Source: an uncultured Paracoccaceae bacterium
Lineage (GTDB): Bacteria > Pseudomonadota > Alphaproteobacteria > Rhodobacterales > Rhodobacteraceae
Length of the DNA stretch: 64,000 nucleotides
NCBI GenBank assembly: GCA_951812615.1
Contig: CATOSU010000002.1
Span: 1,302,001 to 1,366,000 of the forward strand
Reading direction: 5' to 3'
In this document: piece by piece, positions 20,201 to 29,311 of the stretch
Layout of the letters: the number at the start of each line of letters is the position of its first letter
How positions within the stretch are numbered: the stretch's first letter is position 1
Notes under the pieces: model-generated
What the model was told of the DNA's origin: nothing
Database searches by the model: none
The model's input: only the letters and a program-made list of their open reading frames with translations
Program-made: the position numbers and the translations under genes

Positions 20201-21406
20201 ATGGGGCAAATCGTTGTTGTCGGAGCTGGGCAGGCCGGATCTTCCCTGGTCGCGAGGCTGCGAAAGAACGGGTATACCGGCACAATTACATTGATCGGCG
20301 AAGAGCCTGTTCTGCCTTACCAAAGACCGCCGCTGTCCAAGGCGTATCTGCTGGGGGAAATGGAGCTGGAACGGCTCTATCTGCGGCCCGAAAGTTTTTA
20401 TTCCGACAACAATATCGACGTGCATCTGAGTGAGACAGCTGTTTCCATCGACCGCGCAGACAAGGTGGTGATCGCAGGCGGCCAGCAATTCGGCTATGAA
20501 CAGCTTGCCCTGACCACCGGATCCGTGCCTCGCCATTTGCCGCCCGCCATCGGCGGCGCGCTGCGCGGTGTGCACGTGGTGCGTACGCTGGCGGATGTCG
20601 ATGCGATGGAACCCGCTTTCAGACCCGGCGCGCGGGCGCTGATCGTGGGGGGCGGGTATATCGGGCTGGAGGCGGCCGCCGTCGCCTGCAAGCGCGGCAT
20701 GAACGTGACCCTGATCGAAATGGCGGACCGCATCCTGCAACGGGTCGCGGCGCCCGAAACATCAGACTATTTCCGCGCCTTGCACAGTTCGCACGGGGTC
20801 GAGATCCGGGAAGCGACCGGGCTGGAGCGTCTGACTGGCAGCGACAGTGTTTCGGGGGCCGTGCTGAGTGACGGGACCGAGTTGCCTGTCGATGTGGTGA
20901 TCGCCGGGATCGGGATCTCGCCGGCAACGGAGCTGGCCGAGGCGGCAGGGCTGGAGATTGACAATGGTATCAGGGTCGACGAAATGGGCCGCACGTCCGA
21001 TCCGTCCATCTGGGCGGCCGGCGATTGCGCGTCGTTTCCCTATCGCGGCAACCGGATCCGGCTTGAAAGCGTCCCGAATGCCATCGATCAGGCCGAAGCG
21101 GTTGCCGACAACATCATGGGTGCGGAAACACCGTATGTGGCAAAGCCGTGGTTCTGGTCGGATCAGTATGACGTCAAATTACAGATTGCCGGGCTGAACA
21201 CCGGGTATGATTCGGTTGTGTCGCGATTGGGCGAAAAAGGCGCGAGCTTCTGGTTTTTCAGCGGCGATACCCTTCTGGCGGTGGATGCCATGAACGATCC
21301 CCGGGGTTACATGATCGGCAAGCGGCTGATCGAGGCCGGAAAAACTGCGCCCAAGGACGTGCTGGCGGATCCCGACGCTGATCTCAAACCGCTGCTCAAA
21401 GCGTGA
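20201..21406 (+). CDS. FAD-dependent NAD(P)H:ferredoxin/rubredoxin reductase
   Basis: The protein has 401 residues. It has the N-terminal FAD motif VVVGAGQAGSSL, the central NADH motif ALIVGGGYIGLEAA, the second FAD motif IWAAGDCASF, and a C-terminal reductase domain (WFWSDQYDVKLQIAG). It resembles rhodocoxin/putidaredoxin reductases, which pass electrons from NADH to a [2Fe-2S] ferredoxin, often for a P450 or Rieske oxygenase. No such partner is nearby. The ATG at 20201 is ten bases after GGAGAGG; a TTG at 20192 is too close. The rsmD GTG start overlaps its stop. Confidence 0.9.
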   Translation: MGQIVVVGAGQAGSSLVARLRKNGYTGTITLIGEEPVLPYQRPPLSKAYLLGEMELERLYLRPESFYSDNNIDVHLSETAVSIDRADKVVIAGGQQFGYEQLALTTGSVPRHLPPAIGGALRGVHVVRTLADVDAMEPAFRPGARALIVGGGYIGLEAAAVACKRGMNVTLIEMADRILQRVAAPETSDYFRALHSSHGVEIREATGLERLTGSDSVSGAVLSDGTELPVDVVIAGIGISPATELAEAAGLEIDNGIRVDEMGRTSDPSIWAAGDCASFPYRGNRIRLESVPNAIDQAEAVADNIMGAETPYVAKPWFWSDQYDVKLQIAGLNTGYDSVVSRLGEKGASFWFFSGDTLLAVDAMNDPRGYMIGKRLIEAGKTAPKDVLADPDADLKPLLKA

Positions 21407-21975
21407 GAATTGTTGCCGGTCGGTATCGCGGGCGACGGCTGGCGGCGCTGGGGCGTGGCGATCCGTCGGCGCATCTGCGACCGACCACCGATCGCGTCCG
21501 GGAGAGCCTGTTCAGCGTTCTGACCCATTACGGGGTCATCGATAACGCGCGGGTTCTGGACTTGTTTGCAGGGACCGGTGCCTTGGGGCTGGAAGCGTTG
21601 TCGCGCGGCGCCGACACGGTGCTGTTTGTTGAAAACGGCCGCAAGGCGCAGGCGCTGATCGCAGAGAACATTCGTCTGACCAGGGCCACCGAGGCGCGGC
21701 TTTTGCGGCAGGATGCGACCCGGCTGAAGACCAATGCGGAACCGCCCTTCGATCTGATCTTCCTCGACCCGCCTTATGGCAAGGGATTGGGCGACAAGGC
21801 GCTGAACGCGGCACTGGCCGGTGGCTGGATCGCGGACGATGCGTTGATCGTGTGGGAGGAAAGCGGCGCAATCCCGCCGCCCGCTGAATTCACGCTTTTG
21901 GACACGCGGAAATACGGCGACACATTCATCACCATTTTGCAGCGGGGCGGGCATGACGGAACTGGTGATTTTTGA
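21403..21975 (+). CDS. rsmD: 16S rRNA (guanine(966)-N(2))-methyltransferase RsmD
   Basis: This 190-residue Rossmann methyltransferase opens MRIVAGRYRGRRL. It has LRPTTDRVRESLFS, the SAM motif VLDLFAGTGALGLEALSRGA, and the catalytic LIFLDPPYGKGL (DPPY variant of NPPY). It methylates G966 of 16S rRNA during 30S assembly. The GTG start overlaps the preceding gene by four bases, and its own end overlaps the HAD gene by 23 bases. Confidence 0.94.
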   Translation: MRIVAGRYRGRRLAALGRGDPSAHLRPTTDRVRESLFSVLTHYGVIDNARVLDLFAGTGALGLEALSRGADTVLFVENGRKAQALIAENIRLTRATEARLLRQDATRLKTNAEPPFDLIFLDPPYGKGLGDKALNAALAGGWIADDALIVWEESGAIPPPAEFTLLDTRKYGDTFITILQRGGHDGTGDF

Positions 21976-22594
21976 CTGTGACGGGGTTCTGGTCGACAGC
22001 GAAGGCCCGGCAAACGAAGTTTTATCGGTGAACCTGAGCCGGTATGGGCTGCATCTGACACCGACCGAATGTGAAACTGAATTTGTTGGCGGGACAATGG
22101 CCGGGGTGGGCGAGGAAGCCCGCCGCATGGGGGCAAACCTGCCCGACGACTGGATCGATGAAATTTACACCCAGATCTATGCCCGCCTTGCAGAGGGCGT
22201 CGACGTGATACCCGGTATTCCATCCGTTCTGGATCTGCTGGAACGGCACGAATTTCGATACTGCGTAGGCTCAAACGGGAGCGAGGAAAAGATGCGTATC
22301 ACGCTCGGGCAAACAGGTTTGTGGGACCGGTTCAGTGGTGCGATGTTTTCGGCGCATGCCTTGGGCGTGGCCAAACCCGACCCTGACCTGTTTCTTGCAG
22401 CCGCCCGTCATTTCGGCGCGGATCCGGCGCAATGCCTTGTTGTCGAGGACAGCCTGACAGGGGTTACCGCGGCGGATCGGGCCGGAATGCGGTGTCTGGC
22501 CTATGTTCCGCGGGGCGATGGTGCGGCCATGCGGGACAGAGGTGCAAGCGTGATCCGGCACATGTCGGAAATCCCCGGCCACCTGCCTGTCTGA
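21953..22594 (+). CDS. HAD-superfamily hydrolase (phosphoglycolate phosphatase/beta-PGM type)
   Basis: The protein has 213 residues. HAD motif I is IFDCDGVLVDSEG (nucleophile Asp9 and Asp11 by count). Motif II is CVGSNGSEEK, the lysine is in LGVAKPDPDLF, and motif IV is CLVVEDSLTGV. An alpha-helical cap lies between motifs I and II. It should dephosphorylate a small sugar or glycolate phosphate; the substrate cannot be read. It overlaps rsmD, so it is probably cotranscribed. Confidence 0.88.
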   Translation: MTELVIFDCDGVLVDSEGPANEVLSVNLSRYGLHLTPTECETEFVGGTMAGVGEEARRMGANLPDDWIDEIYTQIYARLAEGVDVIPGIPSVLDLLERHEFRYCVGSNGSEEKMRITLGQTGLWDRFSGAMFSAHALGVAKPDPDLFLAAARHFGADPAQCLVVEDSLTGVTAADRAGMRCLAYVPRGDGAAMRDRGASVIRHMSEIPGHLPV

Positions 22595-22662
22595 TCCCGC
22601 CATCTTGCGGATGTGTTCGGCAGACCTTTTCAATCCGGCACCGGGTTCGCTAGACTTTGCGC

Positions 22663-22851
22663 ATGACCACGGCAAATCCGTCGCTGACCTTTGTACCGCT
22701 GACCGGGGCGCACTCGCCGGTGGCCACCGCCCCGCCGCCGCGGCGAAAGCCGCCGGTGTTCATCAATGACGCGGTCACGCCGGTTGGTGGTGAAACCCTG
22801 TTGCTGATGCTGCTGCGCGCGCAGACGACGGACGCGGATGATCAGCCGTAA
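22663..22851 (+). CDS. Small proline-rich hypothetical protein
   Basis: This is a 62-codon frame starting MTTANPSLTFVPLTGAH, with a proline- and arginine-rich middle (PPPRRKPPVFIND) and a leucine-rich end. A possible minus-10 element (TAGACT) lies just before the ATG, but there is no clear ribosome site. The 3' end overlaps the convergent end of map by ten bases. I do not recognise it. It could be chance coding on GC-rich DNA. Confidence 0.35.
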   Translation: MTTANPSLTFVPLTGAHSPVATAPPPRRKPPVFINDAVTPVGGETLLLMLLRAQTTDADDQP

Positions 22852-23654
22852 GTCGGGTGAAACTTGCCGCCCGGCGACAGCGTGAAGATATCGACGCCAT
22901 CCGCCGTGACGCCCACTGAATGCTCAAATTGCGCCGACAGCGATTTGTCGCGGGTCACGGCGGTCCAGTCATCAGACAGGGTTTTGGTCTCCGGACGCCC
23001 AAGGTTCACCATCGGTTCGATGGTGAAAAACATGCCCTCTTCCAGCACCGCACCGGTTCCCGGCCGGCCATAGTGCAGCACGTTCGGCGGCGCGTGAAAC
23101 ACCCGGCCCAGCCCGTGGCCACAGAAATCCCGGACAACGCTCATCCTGTGCTGTTCCACATAACTTTGAATTGCGTTGCCGATATCGCCGAAGGTGTTTC
23201 CGGGTTTCACCTGCTCGATCCCCAGCATCAGGGAATCGTGGGTAACCTGGATCAGCCGCTCGGCCTTGCGGCTCAGCTTTCCGGCCACGTACATCCGGCT
23301 GGAATCGCCGTACCATCCGTCTACGATGACGGTCACGTCGATGTTCAGGATGTCGCCATCCTTCAGCAGCTTTGTACCCGGAATACCGTGGCAGACGACA
23401 TGATTGACGGAAATACAGCTGGCATGCTGATAGCCCTTGTACCCGATCGTCGCCGAGGTCGCGCCGGCTTCGTTCACCAGCCGTTCAATTTCGGAATCGA
23501 TGGTCGCCGTGGTCTGGCCGACAAATACATGATCCGCGATCTGGTCGAGTATCCGGGCCGCCAGCGAACCGGCCGCATGCATACCGGCAAAATCGCCGGG
23601 TTCGTAAATACGAATACCGTCTTTCGTCATGCGACCACGCAATTCGTTTTTCAC
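22842..23654 (-). CDS. map: Methionine aminopeptidase, type I
   Basis: The protein has 270 residues with all metal ligands: the aspartates in NIDVTVIVDGWYGDSSRMY, the histidine in FCGHGLGRVFH, and glutamates in MFFTIEPMV and QFEHSVGV. It removes initiator methionine from nascent proteins. I chose the GTG at 23654 because GAGG lies upstream at good spacing and the product then begins KNELRGRMTKDGIRIYEP, as in relatives. An ATG at 23630 has no ribosome site. Confidence 0.94.
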   Translation of the reverse strand: MKNELRGRMTKDGIRIYEPGDFAGMHAAGSLAARILDQIADHVFVGQTTATIDSEIERLVNEAGATSATIGYKGYQHASCISVNHVVCHGIPGTKLLKDGDILNIDVTVIVDGWYGDSSRMYVAGKLSRKAERLIQVTHDSLMLGIEQVKPGNTFGDIGNAIQSYVEQHRMSVVRDFCGHGLGRVFHAPPNVLHYGRPGTGAVLEEGMFFTIEPMVNLGRPETKTLSDDWTAVTRDKSLSAQFEHSVGVTADGVDIFTLSPGGKFHPTYG

Positions 23655-23797
23655 CGTTGACCTCGTTTCGGTGGCTTTTGGGCTATTTAATGTGCCTTGC
23701 ACCAAGAAACCAGAGCCAGCCACCCAAGGCGTTTCAATCCGCCTATAGGGGTATTACTCTGCCCGTATTCATTCGTGTCATTTGAGGATCTGTTTAC

Positions 23798-24457
23798 ATG
23801 AAACACAGGGTTTTTTCACGCCGGTCCGGTTCCTTTGGCTGTTTTGTCGCGCTGGTTGCGGCGCTGATGGCGGGACCTGCTTTGTCTGACCCGTGCCGGG
23901 ACGAAATCGCAGCGCTGTTCACGGGTGGGGCGCTCGATCCTTTTGAACGTCCCGCACGTCGGGAAAAAACCATCCGATTCGCCCCTGACGGGACAGAAAC
24001 CGTGATTTCAGAGGTCGAATGGCTGGCGGTGCGCCGGTCGCTGACGCGGTCGGGGGGCATGTATTTCCTCAACTACGACACAGAAATGTGGCTGGCTCAG
24101 TCTGCGGACGGCCCGTGGACCAGATCGCCCAGCGCCCTGCCTGCAGATTTCGAGGATATGACCCGCGCCCAAAACACCCAGCGCGCGGCGAACCTGACAG
24201 AAACCGAGTGCCTTGGCAGCGTGGAACTTGGCCAGCAAAGTTATGCGGGATACCGCTATCGGACCCGAACGGACGAAACCGCGGAAGGGAGCTGGTTCGG
24301 CGGGTATTTCACAACCTATCTGGACCCTGAAACCGGCCAGCTGATGCGGCTGGAACTGCGCGAAGCGGTGTCATCGTGGCAGCCCGAGCCGACAAAGGAT
24401 GTTGACATCACCACGGTGATCTACGACCCGGACCTGACGATCACGAAACCGGAATGA
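23798..24457 (+). CDS. Hypothetical secreted protein
   Basis: This 219-residue protein has a clear signal peptide: a basic start (MKHRVFSRRSG), a hydrophobic core (FVALVAALMAGPA), and likely cleavage after ALS. The mature part is rich in Trp, Thr and Glu and contains YFLNYDTEMWLAQS and GYFTTYLDPETGQLMRLE, which look like beta strands of a periplasmic or surface protein. It has two cysteines after the signal. I recognise no family. Its end overlaps the convergent sfsA gene by 17 bases. A divergent promoter region (23655-23797) separates it from map. Confidence 0.7.
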   Translation: MKHRVFSRRSGSFGCFVALVAALMAGPALSDPCRDEIAALFTGGALDPFERPARREKTIRFAPDGTETVISEVEWLAVRRSLTRSGGMYFLNYDTEMWLAQSADGPWTRSPSALPADFEDMTRAQNTQRAANLTETECLGSVELGQQSYAGYRYRTRTDETAEGSWFGGYFTTYLDPETGQLMRLELREAVSSWQPEPTKDVDITTVIYDPDLTITKPE

Positions 24458-25151
24458 CCGGCAGCGGCCCGGCCAGCCCGATGCCCTCGGGGCTGATCCG
24501 GGTGGCAAAGGCCATGGCTTCCACCCCGGCAGCACGCGCCGAGGCAAACCCGGCGGCATAGGCCGGGTCGATATCGGCCGCCAGCGTCATCCTGCTGCAA
24601 TCCGTGCGCTGCACAAGATACAGCATGATGGCGCGGTGCCCGTCACCGGCCATTGCGGCCAGTTCCTGAAGGTGTTTGGTCCCGCGCGCCGTGACGCTGT
24701 CGGGAAATTCGGCGATCCCGGCGGTCCGGCTCAGCGTCACGCTCTTTACCTCGACATAGGCATCCGGCAGGCCCGGTTCGCTCAGCAGGAAATCAATCCG
24801 GCTGGCTTCACCGTACTTCACCTCTGCCCGAACCGTGCCATACTCTGCCAGTGGTCCGACCCGCCGTTCCACAAGTGCCGCCCGCAAGGCCCGGTTCGGC
24901 ACGGACGTGTCCACGCCAGTGAAATGCCCGTTCTCGTGATCGACCAGCCGCCAGCCGTAATTCAGTTTTTTGCGGGGATCATCGTTTGGTTCCAGCCAGA
25001 TCTTCGTTCCCGGTTCCGACAGGCCCATCATCGACCCGGGGTTCGCGCAATGGGCGGTAACGACCGTTCCGTCTTCCAAAGTGCAATCCGCCAGAAAGCG
25101 TTTGTAGCGACGGATCAGCCGGGCGGGGACAAGGGGGGTTGGAAACCGCAT
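24441..25151 (-). CDS. sfsA: Sugar fermentation stimulation protein A
   Basis: The protein has 236 residues with the SfsA signature: LIRRYKRFLADCTLEDG, AHCANPGSMMGL, YVEVKSVTLSR and FPDSVTARGTKHLQEL. The fold holds a PD-(D/E)xK nuclease-like core (IDFLL...EVKSV) and an OB-fold start. Its cellular role is still debated; it was first described as a maltose-gene regulator in E. coli. ATG 25151 gives the family N-terminus. Confidence 0.93.
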   Translation of the reverse strand: MRFPTPLVPARLIRRYKRFLADCTLEDGTVVTAHCANPGSMMGLSEPGTKIWLEPNDDPRKKLNYGWRLVDHENGHFTGVDTSVPNRALRAALVERRVGPLAEYGTVRAEVKYGEASRIDFLLSEPGLPDAYVEVKSVTLSRTAGIAEFPDSVTARGTKHLQELAAMAGDGHRAIMLYLVQRTDCSRMTLAADIDPAYAAGFASARAAGVEAMAFATRISPEGIGLAGPLPVIPVS

Positions 25152-25198
25152 GACGCGCGGCCTATACCTCAGCGGGTTGCCATTCAAGGGAGAGCGCG

Positions 25199-25924
25199 AT
25201 GACCAATCCGACAGCCGCAATGCTGGTGATCGGCGACGAAATTCTGTCGGGCCGGACACGCGACGCAAACATGTTTCACCTTGCCGGTCGCCTGACCGAA
25301 CAGGGGATCGACCTGACGGAGGTCCGGGTCGTTTCGGATGACGCCGACGCGATCCGTTCCGCGGCGCGGACGCTGGCCGGGAAATATGACCACGTTTTCA
25401 CAAGCGGCGGCATCGGGCCGACCCATGATGATATCACCGCCGATAGCATTGCCGCCGCGTTCGACACGCCGATCGGGGTCCGCGACGACGCCCGCGCGAT
25501 ACTGGAAGAAAGATACCGGCAGACCGGGGTCGAGGTGAACGACGCCCGCCTGCGCATGGCCCGCATTCCGGACGGTGCCACCCTGATCGAAAACCCGATA
25601 TCCGCCGCGCCGGGGTTCACCATCGGAAACGTGCATGTGATGGCCGGTGTCCCCGCCATTTTCGAGGCCATGGTGGCCAGCATTCTGTCAACTCTGACCG
25701 GTGGCACACCCCTGACCTCCCGCGCGATCCATATATTCCGCGGCGAAGGCGATATCGCCGGACCGCTGGGTAAAATCGCGGACGGTTTCCCGGATCTCAC
25801 CATCGGCAGCTATCCGTTTCAGAGAGACGGCGTGTTTGGCGCGCAGGTCGTCCTGCGCGGGCCGGATGCCGCCCGGGTCGACGCCGCGCTGGCGCAACTC
25901 AAATCGGATCTCGATCTGGAATGA
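25199..25924 (+). CDS. Competence/damage-inducible protein A-like molybdopterin-binding domain protein
   Basis: The protein has 241 residues and only the CinA N-terminal MoCF-like domain: MLVIGDEILSGRTRDANM, VVSDDADAI, and FTSGGIGPTHDDITADSI. The C-terminal nicotinamide-nucleotide deamidase of full CinA is absent. The role of stand-alone forms is unclear; pyrophosphatase or molybdopterin-linked activity is possible. It overlaps the next gene by four bases. Confidence 0.88.
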   Translation: MTNPTAAMLVIGDEILSGRTRDANMFHLAGRLTEQGIDLTEVRVVSDDADAIRSAARTLAGKYDHVFTSGGIGPTHDDITADSIAAAFDTPIGVRDDARAILEERYRQTGVEVNDARLRMARIPDGATLIENPISAAPGFTIGNVHVMAGVPAIFEAMVASILSTLTGGTPLTSRAIHIFRGEGDIAGPLGKIADGFPDLTIGSYPFQRDGVFGAQVVLRGPDAARVDAALAQLKSDLDLE

Positions 25925-26655
25925 TCACGGCCGACCGGATTTTTGCGACGATTGACGGAACCTGGCCGGCGGCACGGTTCCTGTGCCGCGGCCCGTGGAT
26001 GCTGCGCGACGGTCAGGGGGGCGGCAAACGGGTGTCTGCCGCGTCCACCACCGAAACCGTAACGGATGCGGATATCGCGCAGGCTGTTGCGGATATGGCG
26101 GCGCTGGGACAACCGCCGCTGTTCATGGTCCGCGGGACGGACGATCCGCTCGACGCGCAACTGGCCGCGCTGGGATACGCCGTTGTGGACCCGAGCATCG
26201 CTTATGCCGCACCCGTCGATGTGCTGACGGACATACCGTTGCCACGGGTCACGGTGCTGCCACATTGGGCGCCGCTGGCGATCACGCGCGAAATCTGGGC
26301 CTCCGGCGGGATCGGACCCGCCCGGGTGGCGGTGATGGAACGGGCAACGGGTCCGAGAACCGCTCTGTTGGGGCGTTACAATGACAAACCCGCAGGCGCT
26401 GCCTTTGTCGCGATGCACGAAAAGACCGCGATGCTGCACGCGCTTGAAATCCTCCCGCATCAGCGGCAGCAGGGGATGGGCAAATGGTTCATGCGCGCGG
26501 CTGCGATCTGGGCGCGGGACAACGGTGCCGATACGATTGCGGTAATTTGTACCAAGGCAAACACCGGGGCAAACGCGCTCTACACTTCCCTCGGGATGCA
26601 GGCTGTGGGAGGATATCACTACAGATACCTGCCTGATCAGAAAGACCACCCGTGA
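25921..26655 (+). CDS. GNAT-family N-acetyltransferase
   Basis: The protein has 244 residues. The C-terminal half is a GNAT fold: PAGAAFVAMHEKTAMLHALEI, then the acetyl-CoA loop HQRQQGMGKWFMRAAA, then TKANTGANALYTSLGM. The N-terminal half (residues 1-120) may be a degenerate second GNAT domain. The substrate is unknown. It overlaps both neighbours, so it sits in an operon with the CinA-like and AhpD-like genes. Confidence 0.87.
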   Translation: MITADRIFATIDGTWPAARFLCRGPWMLRDGQGGGKRVSAASTTETVTDADIAQAVADMAALGQPPLFMVRGTDDPLDAQLAALGYAVVDPSIAYAAPVDVLTDIPLPRVTVLPHWAPLAITREIWASGGIGPARVAVMERATGPRTALLGRYNDKPAGAAFVAMHEKTAMLHALEILPHQRQQGMGKWFMRAAAIWARDNGADTIAVICTKANTGANALYTSLGMQAVGGYHYRYLPDQKDHP

Positions 26656-27224
26656 CCAAATTTCCCAAGACCACCGCCCTGGACCTGCCAGCGGTAGACC
26701 CGTTGCCGGAAGCAACACAGAAGTACTTCGACATCTGCCAGGAAAAGCTGGGCATGGTGCCCAATGTCCTGACGGCTCACGCCTTTGACATCGACAAGCT
26801 GAACTCATTCACCGCGCTATATAACGACCTGATGCTGGGCCCCAGCAACCTGTCCAAGCTGGAGCGGGAGATGATCGCAGTTGTCGTGTCGTCGCACAAT
26901 CACTGTTTTTATTGTCTTGTTGCGCATGGTGCGGCTGTCCGGCAATTGTCGGGTGACCCCAAGCTGGGCGAAATGCTGGTCATGAACTACCGGGTTGCGC
27001 CGCTGGATGACCGGCAGCGCGCGATGCTCGATTTCGCGCACAAGATCACCGTTGCCAGCGCCACGGTCGAAGAGCCGGACCGGCAGGCATTGCGGGATGT
27101 CGGGTTCTCCGACCGCGACATCTGGGACATCGCCAACGTGACCGCGTTTTTCAACATGACCAACCGCGTAGCCAGCGCGCTCGCCATGCGTCCAAATGAC
27201 GAGTATCACGCGCAGGCGAGATGA
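26652..27224 (+). CDS. Peroxidase-related (AhpD-like, carboxymuconolactone decarboxylase fold) protein
   Basis: This 190-residue protein is from the AhpD/CMD superfamily. The active-site motif HNHCFYCLVAHGAAVR gives Cys85-x-x-Cys88 and His92, with a proton-relay glutamate upstream in LEREMIAVVVS. Such proteins reduce peroxides or act as thiol carriers. The start is GTG overlapping the GNAT stop; the end overlaps the OmpA gene by four bases. Confidence 0.9.
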   Translation: MTKFPKTTALDLPAVDPLPEATQKYFDICQEKLGMVPNVLTAHAFDIDKLNSFTALYNDLMLGPSNLSKLEREMIAVVVSSHNHCFYCLVAHGAAVRQLSGDPKLGEMLVMNYRVAPLDDRQRAMLDFAHKITVASATVEEPDRQALRDVGFSDRDIWDIANVTAFFNMTNRVASALAMRPNDEYHAQAR

Positions 27225-28186
27225 TCTGGCCTCACGTCGCCTGTTCGGTACTTTGCCTGGCAGTTGTGCCCGCCGCGAGTTTCGCGTTGTCGCTGAACTT
27301 GCCGTCGACCGCCCGTCTGACCGCTGAACGGGTCTCGGAATTCGACAGTTATCTGCTGCCCGTCGGATCATACTCTGACGGGGCCGTTCCGGCACGGCCA
27401 TACGAGGGCCGCGTGGAGCGCCGGGCGTGGCGGATTGCCAGCGGTTCGGCAACGACGCTGCAAACGCTGGATCCGCTGCGGTCACAACTGGAGGAGGCGG
27501 GATACGAAATCCTGTTCGAATGCGCGGCGCAGATCTGCGGCGGGTTCGACTTTCGGTTTGGGACAGAGGTTGTACCGGCTCCGAACATGCATGTGGACAT
27601 ACAGGATTTCCGCTTTGTTTCGGCCGCCGGTGAAACCGGCGAAGCGGCCAGCCTGCTTGTCAGCCGCAGTCGCGGAACAACCTACATCCAGTCAATCGTC
27701 GTCACCCCGGTGGCCCGAGTCGAACCCGAACCCGCGACTGCGGTGACACAGGAGGAAACCCGGCCGGTTCCAAAACCTGCCGCGACCCCAACCGCCGAAC
27801 CCGAGCAGGAGGACGGCATCGCCGCCCGGCTTCTGGCCGTCGGGCACGTCGTGCTGGACGATCTTGCATTTTCGCCCGGCGGCAGCGGATTGGAGGACCG
27901 TGCGTATTCCTCGCTTGAACAGCTGGCCGTGTTTCTGCAGGACAACCCGCAGGGAACGGTTGTTCTTGTCGGTCATACGGATACCGTCGGGGATCTGGCT
28001 TCGAATATTCGCCTGTCCAAACGCCGGGCCGAAACCGTCCGAAAGCGCCTGATCGAGGTGCATAAGGTCGACCCGGCGCGCGTGCAGGCAGAGGGAAACG
28101 GTTACCTGTCCCCGATCGCTTCCAACCTGACGCCCGAGGGTCGGGAAGCCAACCGGCGCGTCGAGGCCATACTGAAACCAAAGTGA
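27221..28186 (+). CDS. OmpA-family protein
   Basis: The protein has 321 residues. It has a signal peptide (core VLCLAVVPAASFA), an N-terminal periplasmic or surface part (residues about 25-165), a proline-rich linker (about 170-200), and a C-terminal OmpA domain (about 215-318; VVLVGHTDTVGD, LSKRRAETV, NRRVE) that binds peptidoglycan. It probably tethers the envelope to the wall. A terminator-like hairpin beyond it serves the opposite strand. Confidence 0.9.
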   Translation: MIWPHVACSVLCLAVVPAASFALSLNLPSTARLTAERVSEFDSYLLPVGSYSDGAVPARPYEGRVERRAWRIASGSATTLQTLDPLRSQLEEAGYEILFECAAQICGGFDFRFGTEVVPAPNMHVDIQDFRFVSAAGETGEAASLLVSRSRGTTYIQSIVVTPVARVEPEPATAVTQEETRPVPKPAATPTAEPEQEDGIAARLLAVGHVVLDDLAFSPGGSGLEDRAYSSLEQLAVFLQDNPQGTVVLVGHTDTVGDLASNIRLSKRRAETVRKRLIEVHKVDPARVQAEGNGYLSPIASNLTPEGREANRRVEAILKPK

Positions 28187-28189
28187 TCC

Positions 28190-28218
28190 AAAAAAATACC
28201 CCGCGTCAGGACGCGGGG
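28190..28218 (-). terminator. Rho-independent terminator of the first LysR gene
   Basis: An eight-base-pair stem (28199-28206 with 28211-28218) is followed on the minus strand by TA and seven T. It ends the minus-strand transcript of the LysR gene; the plus-strand side has no T run. Confidence 0.82.
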
Positions 28219-28252
28219 CAGTGGGTTGCCAAGGGAAGCAACATGAAAGCGG

Positions 28253-29158
28253 TTACCAGTCACTCGGTCCTTTGTCGGCAAAGGCATGGACCAGAAAGTC
28301 GATAAAGGCGCGTACCTTGGGCTGGGTAAAGCGGCCCGGCGGGTACACGGCGTAAATACCCTGGATTTCGTTCGGCAGGCTCGGCATGGCGTCTTCGACC
28401 AGGCCCTGAGACATTGCCTCGGCATAGAGGTAGCTGGGCAGATAGGCGATCCCCAGTCCGGAGATGGCCGCATTCAGCAGCGACTGACCGTCATTGACGC
28501 TCAGCCAGCCGGCGGTGCGGACCTGCCGCTTTTCGCCCGACGGCGCGGTCAGCTTCCAGACATTGCCGCTGGACTGGTTGGAATAGTGCAGCAGCTTGTG
28601 TTCGTTCAGGTCGTCGATCTTCTGCGGCCGGCCGTATTGCTGGAAATAGCTGGGACTGGCGATCATGCGCTTGGTCGTCTCGGTCAGCTTGCGGGCACGC
28701 AGGGTGCTGTCTTCCAGTTCGCCGATGCGCACCGCCATGTCGAACCCTTCGGAAATCAGTTCGACGTAGCGATTGTTGAGCACCATGTTGACCGTGATGT
28801 CCGGGAAATCGGCCAGGAATTCCGACAGGACCGGTGACAGGTGGTTTACCCCGAAATCGGTCGCCACGCTGATCCTCAAAAGACCCGAAGGCGCGGATTG
28901 CATCGAGGTGACCAACGCGTCGGCTTCGCCTGCGTCGTTCAGGACCCGGCGGGCGCGGTCATAGTAGGCCAGCCCGATTTCGGTTGGTGACACCCGGCGC
29001 GTCGTGCGGTTCAACAGCCGCGCACCCAGCCGTGCCTCGAGCGACGAGACGTGTTTGGACACAGCGGATTTGGAGATGCCCATCTTGCGAGCTGCATCGG
29101 TAAATCCGCCTTGGTCCACGACCGTGGCGAAGGCTTCCATTTCGGTCAGTCTGTCCAT
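28253..29158 (-). CDS. LysR-family transcriptional regulator (copy 1)
   Basis: This 301-residue regulator has an N-terminal winged helix-turn-helix (MEAFATVVDQGGFTDAARKM then SKSAVSKHVSSLEARLGARL) and a periplasmic-binding-like effector domain (SVATDFGVNHLSPVLSEF, FDMAVRIGELEDSTLRARKL). It is collinear and of the same length as the LysR gene at 31269. No target gene is divergent from it; the ArsR gene ends upstream on the same strand. A GATCGTTT dyad lies about 100 bases upstream. Confidence 0.92.
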   Translation of the reverse strand: MDRLTEMEAFATVVDQGGFTDAARKMGISKSAVSKHVSSLEARLGARLLNRTTRRVSPTEIGLAYYDRARRVLNDAGEADALVTSMQSAPSGLLRISVATDFGVNHLSPVLSEFLADFPDITVNMVLNNRYVELISEGFDMAVRIGELEDSTLRARKLTETTKRMIASPSYFQQYGRPQKIDDLNEHKLLHYSNQSSGNVWKLTAPSGEKRQVRTAGWLSVNDGQSLLNAAISGLGIAYLPSYLYAEAMSQGLVEDAMPSLPNEIQGIYAVYPPGRFTQPKVRAFIDFLVHAFADKGPSDW

Positions 29159-29253
29159 GCCCGATCCTTTTGTTTTCTTTGTCGGGGTCGGTTATCCGCG
29201 CCAAAAACGGCGAGATCGGGGCGTGGGTGAGATAATATCGGGGATTTGACGTG

Positions 29254-29286
29254 GATCGTTTAGGGCGCGGAAACATGGAAACGATC
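29254..29286. promoter_or_regulatory. Inverted repeat upstream of the LysR gene
   Basis: GATCGTTT at 29254-29261 and its perfect complement AAACGATC at 29279-29286 are 17 bases apart. They lie between the end of the ArsR gene and the start of the LysR gene. It could be a binding site or an mRNA hairpin; I cannot tell which. Confidence 0.4.
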
Positions 29287-29311
29287 AATTTCGCGGGATT
29301 TCACCGGCCGG

